Of a stretch of DNA of 64,000 nucleotides, positions 31,117 through 42,000 are shown piece by piece (position 1 is the first letter of the stretch; each line of letters starts with the position of its first letter). The position numbers and the translations under genes are program-made. Source of the DNA: Leishmania donovani. Lineage: Eukaryota; Euglenozoa; Kinetoplastea; Trypanosomatida; Trypanosomatidae. Under the pieces are notes generated by a model. The model did not search any database, was not told the DNA's origin, and saw nothing but the letters and a program-made list of their open reading frames with translations. The stretch covers positions 508,734-572,733 of the forward strand of contig NC_018244.1 in NCBI RefSeq assembly GCF_000227135.1. The letters run 5' to 3'.

Positions 31117-31719
31117 NNNNNNNNNNNNNNNNNNNNNNNNNNNNNNNNNNNNNNNNNNNNNNNNNNNNNNNNNNNNNNNNNNNNNNNNNNNNNNNNNNNN
31201 NNNNNNNNNNNNNNNNNNNNNNNNNNNNNNNNNNNNNNNNNNNNNNNNNNNNNNNNNNNNNNNNNNNNNNNNNNNNNNNNNNNNNNNNNNNNNNNNNNNN
31301 NNNNNNNNNNNNNNNNNNNNNNNNNNNNNNNNNNNNNNNNNNNNNNNNNNNNNNNNNNNNNNNNNNNNNNNNNNNNNNNNNNNNNNNNNNNNNNNNNNNN
31401 NNNNNNNNNNNNNNNNNNNNNNNNNNNNNNNNNNNNNNNNNNNNNNNNNNNNNNNNNNNNNNNNNNNNNNNNNNNNNNNNNNNNNNNNNNNNNNNNNNNN
31501 NNNNNNNNNNNNNNNNNNNNNNNNNNNNNNNNNNNNNNNNNNNNNNNNNNNNNNNNNNNNNNNNNNNNNNNNNNNNNNNNNNNNNNNNNNNNNNNNNNNN
31601 NNNNNNNNNNNNNNNNNNNNNNNNNNNNNNNNNNNNNNNNNNNNNNNNNNNNNNNNNNNNNNNNNNNNNNNNNNNNNNNNNNNNNNNNNNNNNNNNNNNN
31701 NNNNNNNNNNNNNNNNNNN
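31117..31719. other. Assembly gap (603 N)
   Basis: Run of N. All ORF spans that cross it are artefacts of reading N as an open codon. Anything encoded here is unknown. Confidence 0.98.
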
Positions 31720-32680
31720 TTAGCGCCACCTCGAATGACGACGAGACTGGCACCTACAACATGTCTGCGTTGGCTGGCGTGGCGCTTGACCACAACTTGG
31801 GAACGCTCTGCGGTGGAAAACAGACGTGCACCCAGCTGAGCACCGATTTGTTCAAGCAGCTGACAAGGAGGAAGAGCTGGGACGGCTCATGGGTCGGCTT
31901 TGGTGTGCCGCCCGAGTCGTGCACATGCCCCCTCACAAATTTCGTCTTTTCCTCGCGGCGACGCGCCGGCTGTGCTCGAAAACGGTCACGAGGCCTCCAC
32001 TGCGGTTCCTCGTGGGCGGATCTGCCTCAGAGCGCCCAAAGCGAACTCCGCCTGTGGCGCCAACGGGCAGCACCGAATATAAACCACGTCGCGCCGCACG
32101 TCTTTCGGCGTCTGCCGCAGAGCACGGCCTTCACATAGGCTGCAACCCCAGGAGGACGGTGAGGGGGAGGGTGCGCGGTACGCATGCATCCGCATACGAG
32201 GCAGATGGTTGTCACCGGTAGCCTCTGAGGGGAAGGAGAGGGGCGCCAGGCGCAAATAGCATCAACTCGGCTGGGCTCTGCGCGGTTTGCTGTGCCTTGT
32301 AGGCATAAACAACATTTCCAAAGAAAGCGAAGAACAGCAGCAGCACCACACCTTCCCAAAGACAGCACGCCGGCCCTCTCTGCCCTCCGTAAAGGCTGCG
32401 CACGCGGCCATGCGATTCATGCTGCAATGCATGCATGGATGACTTTTTCCCATACGCGGCCACTTCTGAAATACAGCAAGCCCGCCGCTAATCCTGGAGA
32501 CCGCCGGAACCGCGACCCTGCGTACCATGCGAGACGGGGTCTACCTAGCAACATGGAAGAGAGCACGACGTGATGGATAAGGGCGGGAGGAGGGGGTGGA
32601 CCCTGCACTGTCCGTAGAGGTCATCAAAAAGCGGCAGCCAACGACCCCGCGAAAGCGGAACGCAAGCCCCCCTCCCCCCA

Positions 32681-32922
32681 CCCCCGCTTCCCCCTCGCGC
32701 CAGCCGGGCGACGTCGTAAGGCGTTTGGCGACATCGCCCTATAACCGGTTAGACGGTGGGGATGGAGCCCCCCTCTCCATCAACACAACAGGTGCCTTTT
32801 CTTACCTCCTCCGCCCCTCTTCTTTCACGTTGACCTCACTTACACACGTGAGCGAGGGCATGTATTATGCACGTACCGTGTGCATGCGTGCGTGTGTGTA
32901 CGCCTAGAGGCACGCTTTCCGT
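32681..32922 (+). repeat. Dispersed ~243-bp repeat, copy 1
   Basis: Nearly identical to 55306-55549: I count two substitutions and a C-run length difference. Contains a GCGACGTCGC-type near-palindrome, a GGCGACATCGCC hairpin, a CT-rich block (32793-32830) and an AG at about 32851 that could serve as acceptor for the CEP164-like gene at 32958. Flanks on both sides differ from copy 2. Confidence 0.9.
32796..32852 (+). promoter_or_regulatory. Candidate spliced-leader acceptor inside the repeat
   Basis: Pyrimidine-rich segment followed, after a short ACACACGTG stretch, by AG near 32851. It lies ~106 nt upstream of the CEP164-like start, a usual distance. The same sequence is present in copy 2 (about 55422-55478). 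Confidence 0.35.
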
Positions 32923-32957
32923 TGCAAAGAACAAGTTGGTTTCCATCTACGGAGAAC

Positions 32958-35900
32958 ATGAATGAGATTCCGTCTTCCGGTGAGGTGTTCCGCAGCGAGG
33001 ATGGCACTGTTTCCACGATCCTGCCCAGCAACTACGGGCAGGACTACGAGGCGTCTGAAGGTGAGCTGGAGGAGTACGCCGAGTACATCGGTATTGACCC
33101 CGCCAAGGAGCCGGAGTTGATGTGGATAGCAAAAGAGGGGCTTCGGGCGGCACTGCCCGATGGCTGGCGTGCGTGTCAGACGGACGACAACGAGGTGTAC
33201 TACTTCAACTTCCAAACCGGCGAGAGTCTCTGGGACCACCCGATGGATGAGCACTTCAAGACTCAGGTCGTCAACGAGCGCGCGAAGCGAGGCGGTGGCG
33301 GTAGTAGTGCGGGCGCCGCCGTTGGCGGCTCCACCCGCACCGGCCGGACGGCCGCAGGAACGGGGTCCACCAAGGCCATCGCCGACTCCTTCTTCTTGAA
33401 ACCTTCCGCAGCAGTCTCTTCGAACCGGACACCTGGGTCTCTTGCAGACATCGGCGGTGGCGGCGTGGCGCCGGCCACCACAGGTACCGCGACTGCGAAA
33501 GACAGTCGGACACCAGGCAGCTCCATGAAAGACGGTGCCAGCGCACCGCGAGCCCCACCAGACGTGTCAGACATCTTGGCGCTGTCTTCAGCGGCTTCGC
33601 ACCCTCCTTCTCTAGGTGCGAGCCGCGCCACAACAAACGCGGGGCTGCCCCGCATGAAGGAGCGGGAGGCTGCTCTACGGAAGCGACTGGAGGAAGGGAA
33701 TGAGGCGCAGCTCCGAGCACTGCGCATCGAACTGGACAAGAAGGCGGGCGCGGAGCGACAGAGACTGACGGAGGCGCGGACGAAGCTTCAGAAGGATCTC
33801 GACGCCGCTTGGGAGCAGGAGAGGTCCAGTGCAGCCGGCGACACCGTGGCCGCATCGTCAGTGACTAGTGCGGCCACTCAGCGTCGCCTGCAGATCGCCC
33901 GTGAAGTGAAGCAGATCGAGGAGAGCTGGAAGGCTCGCCTGCACGACGTTGGTGCTCGCGTGCGAGAGCTGCAGCAACAGGTGGAGGAGAAGCAGCAGAC
34001 TCTGCTGAAAGCATTCCAGCAGTCCCCAGAGGAGCTGAGGAAGACGCTCGAGGCACGCAACGCCGCCGAGGTGGCGCAGCTGCGGGAGGCGAAGCGAAAG
34101 GAAAGCGAAATTGCCCTTGCCCACCTCAAGAGCGAGCAGGCGTCGGCACTGACGGAGGCGCGACTCCGCGCGAACGACGCCGTCGCCGCTGCTGCGAAGG
34201 CCACCGAGGCGGAGTTTGAGAAGAAGGTGCAGGAGCGGCGGGTACAGAACGGGGCGATGCTCGCCTCACTAAAGGCGGTGGTGGAGGCGAAGCAGGCGGA
34301 TCTGGCAGCGAAGGAGAAGGCGACTGCGGCTGCATCGTCAACAACGACACCGAATACCACTGCGGCAGCCGCGGCGGCGGACGCGTCCTCAGACGCCGAG
34401 GAGGCCGCGATTGCCGCAGCACAGGCCGCAGCTGACGCTGAGGTGTTGAAGGCAAGGGAGGCAAGCGCGGCCGCGGTGGCGCGGCTGCGAGAGGAGTACG
34501 CCGCGAAAAAGAGGGAGAAGGAGGCATCCCTTAAAGCGGCCCAGCCGCCGCCGCTGAGTCGTTCATCGTTCACCTCTTCTGCGATCTCTAGTCCCACGGC
34601 CGACCTCTCCAGCCCCGCAGACAGCTTCAGCGCGCGTGGCATCGGTGCTGCAGAGCAGGCGAAGCTGGACGAGGAGGACCAGAAGCTGCGGGATGAGGCT
34701 GACAGGGCTGTGCGCATCTTCGAGGAGGAAACGCAGATCATGGTGGAGAATAAGAAGGCTGGCCGATCCCTCACGGCGGCCCCGTCGGTGGATGTCGCTG
34801 CATCCGTTTCTGCAGAGGCAATCGCCGCACTCGGCCGCACAGCGAATCAGGAGCAGCGCGCACGCGAGGCCGAGAACACGCGCCACTTCATGGTCATGAA
34901 GCAGTTGGAGGCGAAGCACGACCAGGCCGTGCGGGCCTTGAAAGCCCAACTCGACAAGAATTTGGCGTCGTCGGCATCGTCGTCCGCGCCGAGACTTTTC
35001 AATCCTCGCCAGCAGCCCTCGTTCGCGACACAGCTCGCGACTCGCAAGCGGGAGTGGCTGCGCGATCACCCGGCGCCGTCGGCGGAGATGCCGACGCTTC
35101 TGCCCGTCCCGACCCTGCCAGCTGCGGCTCTGCAGTCAGACGTAGCGGCTGTGCGTATGCCAGACGAAGAGGAGCAGGCGAAGCTCATCAAGACGCGCCT
35201 CGCTCAGGTGCGGGAGGAGGCGCATCGGCAGTACGACCAAGAGGTACAAGCGCTTCAAACGACTCGGCAGGAGGACCTCGAGGCGTGGAGGGAGGCGTAC
35301 AGGTCATCGCGACTAATGGAGGTGGAGAAGGCCATGGCGGCGCTGAAGGAGGCTGCCGCAGCAGCGGGTGCTTCAGCGGGGGAGGGACGGCGGCTGGAGA
35401 AGCTGCAGTCAGAGCTGCAGGCGCTGGAGGCTGCCATTATAGCCGCAGACAGTGAGCACGAGCGTCAGACGCGTGTGCTGGAGGAGAGCATCGCCAGCCT
35501 TGAGGCTTCACTGGCCCAGCTGCGCACACAGGAGCGCCGCGAGGAAGAGGCGAGGGCAGAGCAACTTCACTTCCAACAGCAGCGCTTGCTGTCGAAGGGC
35601 GCGCACAAGTCTCCATCGAGCGCCCATGCCGTCGCCCTGCCGTCGAGGTCAGCAGTCCCAGCATCGAACGAGCTGTACATATCGGAGGAGGAGGCAGCCG
35701 ATGAAGCGGCGGCGCTGCGCGCGCGGTGGACGGCGCTCATCAAAGCGCTGCGTTCTGCCGTTCAACGCGAGATGGAGGCATACCAGCGCGCACTGGATGA
35801 GTCTACTGCTCAGCACCACACCACCAGCGCCGCTGGAGCTGTTTGGGCGCATCCGGCAGGTTGTGCAGCAGCGATCGTGGCTGCAAATGCCGGCGCTCCA

Positions 35901-37148
35901 ATACACACTGTAAGCACGCCGCGCGATCGGGGCCCCGCGACATGCGTGACCTCTTCTCTACCGCCTCCTGCCCCTTCAGCCATGCTGACGACTGTCAGTG
36001 CACTGCCGGGCCGACCTGCGGCGTTGCAAGAGCAGAAGCCGCCGCAGCCGACGTCGTCGTTGCTTGCTATCGGCACCACTGCCACAAACCCCTCTGGCTA
36101 CACCACTCCACTTCAGCGGCACCCACGAGAACACGACGACAGCGGCGCGGGATCAATGATCCTGGGCAGCGCTGCAACGCGGATGTCGGCCTCTTCACCG
36201 GCGCCGCAGCTGTGCTTAATGGACTCGCGCTTGGGCGAAGTCGGAGCTCACGCTGCCCTGCCTGGGCAGTGTCCCCTCCACTCTACCTCGCTACAGCCAC
36301 AGTCGCAGCCGCATCGACTGTGGCCTGACGCAAGCGTTGTGCCATCTTCAGATGCCCTGATGGGGGTGCGCAGCCGACATCTTGACCCGCACCGGAACAC
36401 GAGTGTGTCCTCCGCAGCCGCGCCGTGGACGACTGTCCCCGGTGGTGCGCAATGGGGAGGACCGCCAACTTGCACCTCCGCTGCATCGGCGCAGCAGGTA
36501 ACAGAGGCACCTGCCGACCGCCCCAGCTACTCTGGCGGGCCAGCGAGCGGCAGTGCCAGCGTCGATGCCGACGATGCGCGTGCACGACATCACGCGGCGC
36601 GCCTTGCTGCCTTGCAGCAGACTTTGCGGGCACGCCGGCGCGACCTGCAGGCCCGGCGGCGCGAGATGGAGGCACTGCGTGCTGAGTGGCGTGCTGACAT
36701 GCGGGTCTGCAAGCGGCAGGGCGATCGCGCGCTGGCGTGTCGGCTGCGCGAAGTGAAGACCGAGTTAGAGGTGCGGGCTCGTGAGCTCAACGAGGAGGTG
36801 CTGCAGCTGAAGAAAATGCACGAAAACGTACACGAGGAGGTGCGACAGTTCCGTCGGTGGCTGGACCTCCGCCAGCAGCCAGAGGGCCAGGTGGCGCGCG
36901 GGAGTGGCGGCAGTGTCAGCTCATCGGCTGCATGGAGTGGCCTCGCCCTCACCGGGAGCAAGCTTGCATACGTGTGCCGGGGTGAGGGTGATCGGTCTCC
37001 GGCGTCGTCGTCGAAGACCGCTGATGTGATGGGGCTGCTGCACAACATGGTGGATCGGACAGAGCGGTTGGAGGAGCTGCTGCTGGGTCGCCTGGAGACC
37101 CACTCGCCTTCAACGCATCGCAGTGGCACGCAGCACAGTGGTCGGTGA
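32958..37148 (+). CDS. CEP164-like WW/coiled-coil protein of the basal body
   Basis: 1396 residues. N-terminus: YEASEGELEEYAEYIGIDP, then KEPELMWIAKEGLRAALP, then a WW domain (Trp70, YYFNF, Trp92, Pro95) ending in DEHFKTQVVNERAK. Vertebrate CEP164 has the same order of segments (IGIDPxxEPELMWLAxEG, PLPxxWKPC, YYFNF, WDHPxDEHYR), so homology is convincing. The rest is Ala/Glu/Lys/Arg-rich coiled coil (~220-600 and ~750-860), a low-complexity stretch and another coiled coil (~1210-1290). CEP164 is a distal appendage/transition-fibre protein needed for ciliogenesis, and trypanosomes have several CEP164 paralogs, one implicated in flagellum length control. Which paralog this is cannot be settled here. 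An upstream in-frame ATG (32880) lies inside the repeat; 32958 starts the conserved region and is preferred. Confidence 0.85.
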   Translation: MNEIPSSGEVFRSEDGTVSTILPSNYGQDYEASEGELEEYAEYIGIDPAKEPELMWIAKEGLRAALPDGWRACQTDDNEVYYFNFQTGESLWDHPMDEHFKTQVVNERAKRGGGGSSAGAAVGGSTRTGRTAAGTGSTKAIADSFFLKPSAAVSSNRTPGSLADIGGGGVAPATTGTATAKDSRTPGSSMKDGASAPRAPPDVSDILALSSAASHPPSLGASRATTNAGLPRMKEREAALRKRLEEGNEAQLRALRIELDKKAGAERQRLTEARTKLQKDLDAAWEQERSSAAGDTVAASSVTSAATQRRLQIAREVKQIEESWKARLHDVGARVRELQQQVEEKQQTLLKAFQQSPEELRKTLEARNAAEVAQLREAKRKESEIALAHLKSEQASALTEARLRANDAVAAAAKATEAEFEKKVQERRVQNGAMLASLKAVVEAKQADLAAKEKATAAASSTTTPNTTAAAAAADASSDAEEAAIAAAQAAADAEVLKAREASAAAVARLREEYAAKKREKEASLKAAQPPPLSRSSFTSSAISSPTADLSSPADSFSARGIGAAEQAKLDEEDQKLRDEADRAVRIFEEETQIMVENKKAGRSLTAAPSVDVAASVSAEAIAALGRTANQEQRAREAENTRHFMVMKQLEAKHDQAVRALKAQLDKNLASSASSSAPRLFNPRQQPSFATQLATRKREWLRDHPAPSAEMPTLLPVPTLPAAALQSDVAAVRMPDEEEQAKLIKTRLAQVREEAHRQYDQEVQALQTTRQEDLEAWREAYRSSRLMEVEKAMAALKEAAAAAGASAGEGRRLEKLQSELQALEAAIIAADSEHERQTRVLEESIASLEASLAQLRTQERREEEARAEQLHFQQQRLLSKGAHKSPSSAHAVALPSRSAVPASNELYISEEEAADEAAALRARWTALIKALRSAVQREMEAYQRALDESTAQHHTTSAAGAVWAHPAGCAAAIVAANAGAPIHTVSTPRDRGPATCVTSSLPPPAPSAMLTTVSALPGRPAALQEQKPPQPTSSLLAIGTTATNPSGYTTPLQRHPREHDDSGAGSMILGSAATRMSASSPAPQLCLMDSRLGEVGAHAALPGQCPLHSTSLQPQSQPHRLWPDASVVPSSDALMGVRSRHLDPHRNTSVSSAAAPWTTVPGGAQWGGPPTCTSAASAQQVTEAPADRPSYSGGPASGSASVDADDARARHHAARLAALQQTLRARRRDLQARRREMEALRAEWRADMRVCKRQGDRALACRLREVKTELEVRARELNEEVLQLKKMHENVHEEVRQFRRWLDLRQQPEGQVARGSGGSVSSSAAWSGLALTGSKLAYVCRGEGDRSPASSSKTADVMGLLHNMVDRTERLEELLLGRLETHSPSTHRSGTQHSGR

Positions 37149-39021
37149 CGTTGGGATGACGCCGTCCATCGTGGACGACGATGCGTGGGTGTTGCGGGTT
37201 CCGTGATATCGCGGGCAAAAGTGAGGCGAGGGGCGAGGCGCGCGAGGAAAGCTCATGCTTCTCTTTGAACCCTGTTCACATCTCCTCCCCCTCCTCTCTC
37301 GCCGCTACTCTCATCCGCGACATTCGTGGGTGTTTCTGCTCGGGAGGGAGGGCGCACGCTGCGGCGCTGCCCGCAACGTGTCTCACTTTGTGCTTTCGCG
37401 TGTTGGCTCTCGTCTTCCTCCTTCCCCTCTTCTGCGGTATTTCATCGCTCGTCTGCGCCGTTCTCGTCTTTCTTCCCCTCGCCCTGCTCGCAGGCGGGCG
37501 GCGGCGACGATGCCGGTCATGCTCAAGGTGTGCATGCACGTGCATTGGTCGGTTTCATCGATGTGCAGGGTGCACGCGGCACCCGTCGAGTGCCTCGTGC
37601 ACGCAGGACGATATGCGCTTGCGTGCGAGTGCACCCCTGTGCGGGGGCGGTCTTGCGCCCAGAGGCTGTGCTGCCTTTCAAAAGAGGGAGGGTGGGAGCG
37701 GACGCCTCTCTGTTTTCGGGCCCTTTCTCCTGTGCTGTGCAGCCTTGCGTTGTTGTGCTTGCTCTCCCGTCGCACAGACATGCGCAACTCGGCATGCGCA
37801 CGTGCACCAACACGCTCACTCGGACAGTTCCGCACCGGATGCCACCAGATCAAGCGCGCCTTTTTTTTTTCGCTCTCGCTTCTTTGTGTGTCGCTTGCTG
37901 AGTTTTCGCATCTGCGGTGCTCCTCTTCGCCCTTTCGAACCTTGCCTCGCACTCTTCACCGCCCTCGTACCTGAGCGGGGCACGTACGCCGACCCCACCG
38001 CGCAACTCCGCTCCAGACGGCAGACAGAGAGGGAGAGAGACGAAGAGGAGAGGGGTGGGTGGAGTGAGAGGGAGGGGGTCGCTCGATCCATGTGCGCACA
38101 TGCGTACTGGCAGAGCCTCCGAAGCAGGCATCGCCATGAAAGCAGGCGGGAAAGAGGTGAGCACGAATGCGAGTCTGCGACGTCCCACGAGTGCTCTCCG
38201 TCCCTGCGGCGCTCGACCTGTCCGTAAGCGCTGCTTGTGTTGCTGCTGCTTTACGTAGAGGGCTGCAGTGGCGTCGGAGGGGGCCGTGGGTAAGCACGAG
38301 CATCTCTGAAATGGATCTATGGAAGCGCATAGGCAGGTACGTGTACGCCTCTCTCTCTTCCTCACTCTCTGTGTGTGTGTGTGTGTTCGCTCCGCTCCTC
38401 GACTCACCCTCATGTTGTCGTCTTCTCGTTTTCCCTCTGTGCGCATCTTCGCTTTTCGGCGAATCGTACGCGAGTGAACGCACCGACACCGAGTCTTACC
38501 AGCAACACTGCCACGGCGCCCCCCTCCCCCAACACAGGCGCACGCTTTCTGGCATGCTGAACCGCCAAGCAGACCCCCTTTTCCAGCTGCTCTCTCACGA
38601 CGCGTCTCTTTCCTTTCCTTTCTTCTCCCCTCCCTCTCTCTCACTCGCGAGGCTCATTTTGCATGCCGAGCGACAGGTACACGTACGCGCTTAGCCACGC
38701 ACGCTTTCCGCGCTGCGCGCCGACTCACTGACGCCGCGCCCGCCCACGTGCCGGTGGCCTGCGGCTGCTTTGCCCTTACCGTTTTTGGTCCTGTGCGTAT
38801 CTCTCGTTCTCCAGTGAGCGCGCCGGGCGCACTATACTGCTAGTCCCTTCTGCCCCTCATCCCCATCCCGCGTTGGTTCGCCTTGTGGCTCGCACAGGCC
38901 TCAAAGACGATCCGCCTTCCCACCGCTTTTGCCCCCCCCNNNNNNNNNNNCCCACCACACACACACACACGTTGTACCCTCGGGCGCTGAACGTCTCTTT
39001 GGCAGCTGAGTCGTTGCACCA
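37149..39021 (+). other. 1.9-kb spacer
   Basis: CT/CA-rich, with a T run at 37861-37870 and a GT run at 38368-38383. No gene-like frame. A small N run interrupts a C-tract at 38940-38950. An acceptor for the next gene is probably AG at 39004-39005, 17 nt before the ATG, or AG near 38813. Confidence 0.4.
38940..38950. other. Small assembly gap (11 N) in a C-tract
   Basis: Eleven N between a run of C and a CA repeat; likely a homopolymer that was not resolved. Confidence 0.95.
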
Positions 39022-42000
39022 ATGGGCGTCCCCAAGTTCGCGGCATGGTTGACGAGGAAGTACCCATCCATGGTGATGGACAGCTGCCCTGGCGATGTGC
39101 ACGGCCTCTATATCGATCTCAACGGGCTCATTCATCCCTGCTGCCACGACGAGCACGACCCGTCTGTCGCCCTACGTACGCAGGGGGAGAAGCTGCGCAG
39201 CATCTGCCTCGCCATCGAAACGCTTGTCGTAACGGTGCGTCCGCAGCATGTCATCTACATCGCCGTCGACGGCGTTGTGCCGCGTGCCAAGATGAACCAG
39301 CAGCGCGCGCGGCGGTACATGAGCTCCGCCGCACCGCTCACAGACACGGACAAGCCGATTCACGGCGGCGGCCACGAGTTGAGTGCGACCATTGTCGCGG
39401 CGATCGAGAAGGAGTTCACGCAAGCAGAGTGCGACGGGGTGGAGCGTGAGTTGGCGGATGTGAGCCAGGCACTTATGGGAGATGTGCTGTATGGCGGTTG
39501 CGCAACGATGGCGCTGGCGGAGGACGCGACCGAGAAGGCGGAGGCCCATACGCTGGGCGCGGCGCCATGGACTACTGCGCTGACCTTGGCAAGCGAAGGT
39601 GCGGAAGGTGCGTGCTGCGCCGCCGCCCAAGTCGGCAGGCAGCCGGCAGCGGCGGCATCGCCAGCCAAGTTCGATAGCAACTGCATCTCCCCTGGCACAG
39701 CCTTCATGGATGCCGTGGCGGCTGCCGTGCGAGACTACATCCGTCACAAGTTGGCGCCAAAGAAGAACGACGACGGCGGCAAGGCGGAGGCGGAGGCCGG
39801 AGCGTCTCCAGCCGCCATCAATGCCACCTGCGCACACTGGGCTGGCCTCACCGTCATCTTCTCGGACTCGAACACTGCCGGCGAGGGCGAGCACAAAATC
39901 TTCGACTTTCTGCGCACCCAGTCAGCTTTCCCCGGCTTCAACGGCAGCGGTTGTCACGTCATCGCTGGGCTGGACGCCGACCTCATCTTCCTCTCGCTTT
40001 CTCTGCACATCCCGCGTGTGGTCATCCTGCGCGACCAGAAACGGTCCAGCTACGAGCAGGCGTTGCTGCCCGACACCGCCGGCGGCACGCTCGTCACCAA
40101 GAAGGTGTCCCCGAAGGTGAAACCACGGCGAGTTCGAAGGCCGGCCGTGCCCAGCTCGTCGATGTCGTCGATCGGCTCGGCTGCCGCGCCGACGGCCGCG
40201 GCGGGGGACGAGGTGGCGCTCGCCAGCGGCACCGCTTCCATGGCGGCGCCAAGCGACGACGAGGCGGACGAATGCGGGCTTTTCTGGCGCTCTGAGGCGC
40301 CCTCGAGTCCCGCGTCGCCGGCGACCATGGGCCCAAAGACGGCACCGCCGCAGCACGTTGCTGACATGGTGGTTGAGCCGAGCAGTGGCTACCAGTACTT
40401 CGACATAGACGTTGTCGGGGCGTCTGTGGTGTCGGAGGTGTATCAACTGTGCTTGGAAAATGGCTTGCAGCTCCGGGGCNNNNNNNNNNNNNNNNNNNNN
40501 NNNNNNNNNNNNNNNNNNNNNNNNNNNNNNNNNNNNNNNNNNNNNNNNNNNNNNNNNNNNNNNNNNNNNNNNNNNNNNTGCCGCGCCGACGGCCGCGGCG
40601 GGGGACGAGGTGGCGCTCGCCAGCGGCACCGCTTCCATGGCGGCGCCAAGCGACGACGAGGCGGACGAATGCGGGCTTTTCTGGCGCTCTGAGGCGCCCT
40701 CGAGTCCCGCGTCGCCGGCGACCATGGGCCCAAAGACGGCACCGCCGCAGCACGTTGCTGACATGGTGGTTGAGCCGAGCAGTGGCTACCAGTACTTCGA
40801 CATAGACGTTGTCGGGGCGTCTGTGGTGTCGGAGGTGTATCAACTGTGCTTGGAAAATGGCTTGCAGCTCCGGGGCGACCCGCTCGAGTGCGCGGACAAC
40901 TGCGTGTCGGCGAACGGGTTCTGTTTCTACCCCTACAAGGGCACCAGCAGCCGCGAGGTCGACGGTGGCGGCAGTGATGATGCGAAGGCGGCAAGGCCAG
41001 CGGCGGCAAAGGGCGGTGGAAAGCGCAGAGGGATGCTTGACGGGAAGCCCAAGGCCCCTCCGCCGCCTTTTCACCCGTGCACCTCGAGTAGCAACTCGAA
41101 GATCATCGACGACTTCATTGTGCTCGGCGTACTGCTCGGTAACGACTTCCTACCGCATCTGCCGAGCGTCTACTGTGGGGAGAGTGCCATGGACACGTTG
41201 ATGGATGTCTATGTCCGCGCAGTGCTGCCGTACGGATACCTGACCGGCGGCGAGTACGACATTCGGCTGCTGCAGCTGGAGCGGCTGCTTCGCGCGTACG
41301 CGGCGGTCGAGGCGGCGTGCTTTCGCCAGTTCGCTATCCAGTCGGGGGCAATGAAGCCACACGACGCTGCAACGCCAGAGCTCTGCTCGGCTGAGGATCG
41401 CCGCTGCTGGCGCGACGTGTACGTGCGCACTACATCGCTGCGCGATGAGGCGGGGTCGCAGGCAGCGTGCAGGTCGTATGTGGAGGGAATGCGGTTTGTG
41501 TGGCGCTACTACAGCTCCATATCCCTGCAGGTGAGCTGGGCGTGGTACTACCCGTTCCACCACGCCCCGCTGGCCCTCGATATCGCTGATTTTCTGCGTG
41601 CGCAAGGGCCGCAGGTGCAGACCACGCTGGCGGCACCCAAGCTAGAGTGGCAACCGCCGTCACCGTTCTGCCAGCTGCTCTGCATTCTGCCCCCACCAAG
41701 CCGCCAGCTCGTGCCCGACGCTCTGCGTGCAACGATGGCGTCTCCTCCAGCCGAGCTGGCGGACACGTTCCCGCACCGCTGGGTGGTCGACAGAACTGGC
41801 GCCTACGGCAAGGACCATCTGGCGACGGTGCTCTTGCCCTTCGCAAACGTGTCGCGGCTGCAGGAGCTGGTGGCCGCTGCCAGTGGGACGTACACGGAAG
41901 CGGAGCAGCAGCGGAACGCGCTACGCTCGGGGCACCTCGTCTTCGAGGGGCGGCCGGCACAGCTCGCCAAGGACTCAACAGACGCATCCACTGACGCTAC

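Larger units (their letters stand above)
30669..32957 (+). other. Unresolved region with N gap; possible decayed elements
   Basis: Contains the 603-N gap. Open frames on both sides are short, mixed and do not resemble intact proteins, and composition is less CT-rich than other spacers. A frame at 31826-32221 has a protein-like patch (ELGRLMGRLWCAARVVHMPPHKFRLFLA, about 31886-31968) but no good start or continuation. This may be a degenerate gene or retroposon relic; SIDER-type elements are common in Leishmania, but I cannot verify that by eye. The last part is the dispersed repeat (32681-32922). Confidence 0.35.

Noticed and set aside
30761..32138. Several 270-385-codon frames across 31117-31719
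   Set aside because: They exist only because N bases are read as open codons.
33263..34840. Long minus-strand frames under the CEP164-like gene and under other genes
   Set aside because: GC-rich coding DNA commonly leaves the opposite strand open; these have Arg/Ser/Ala-rich shadow composition and no domain.
40412..40876. Duplicated exonuclease segment as a real repeat domain
   Set aside because: Exact 298-bp identity on both sides of a placeholder gap, and a perfect frame once collapsed, point to assembly error.
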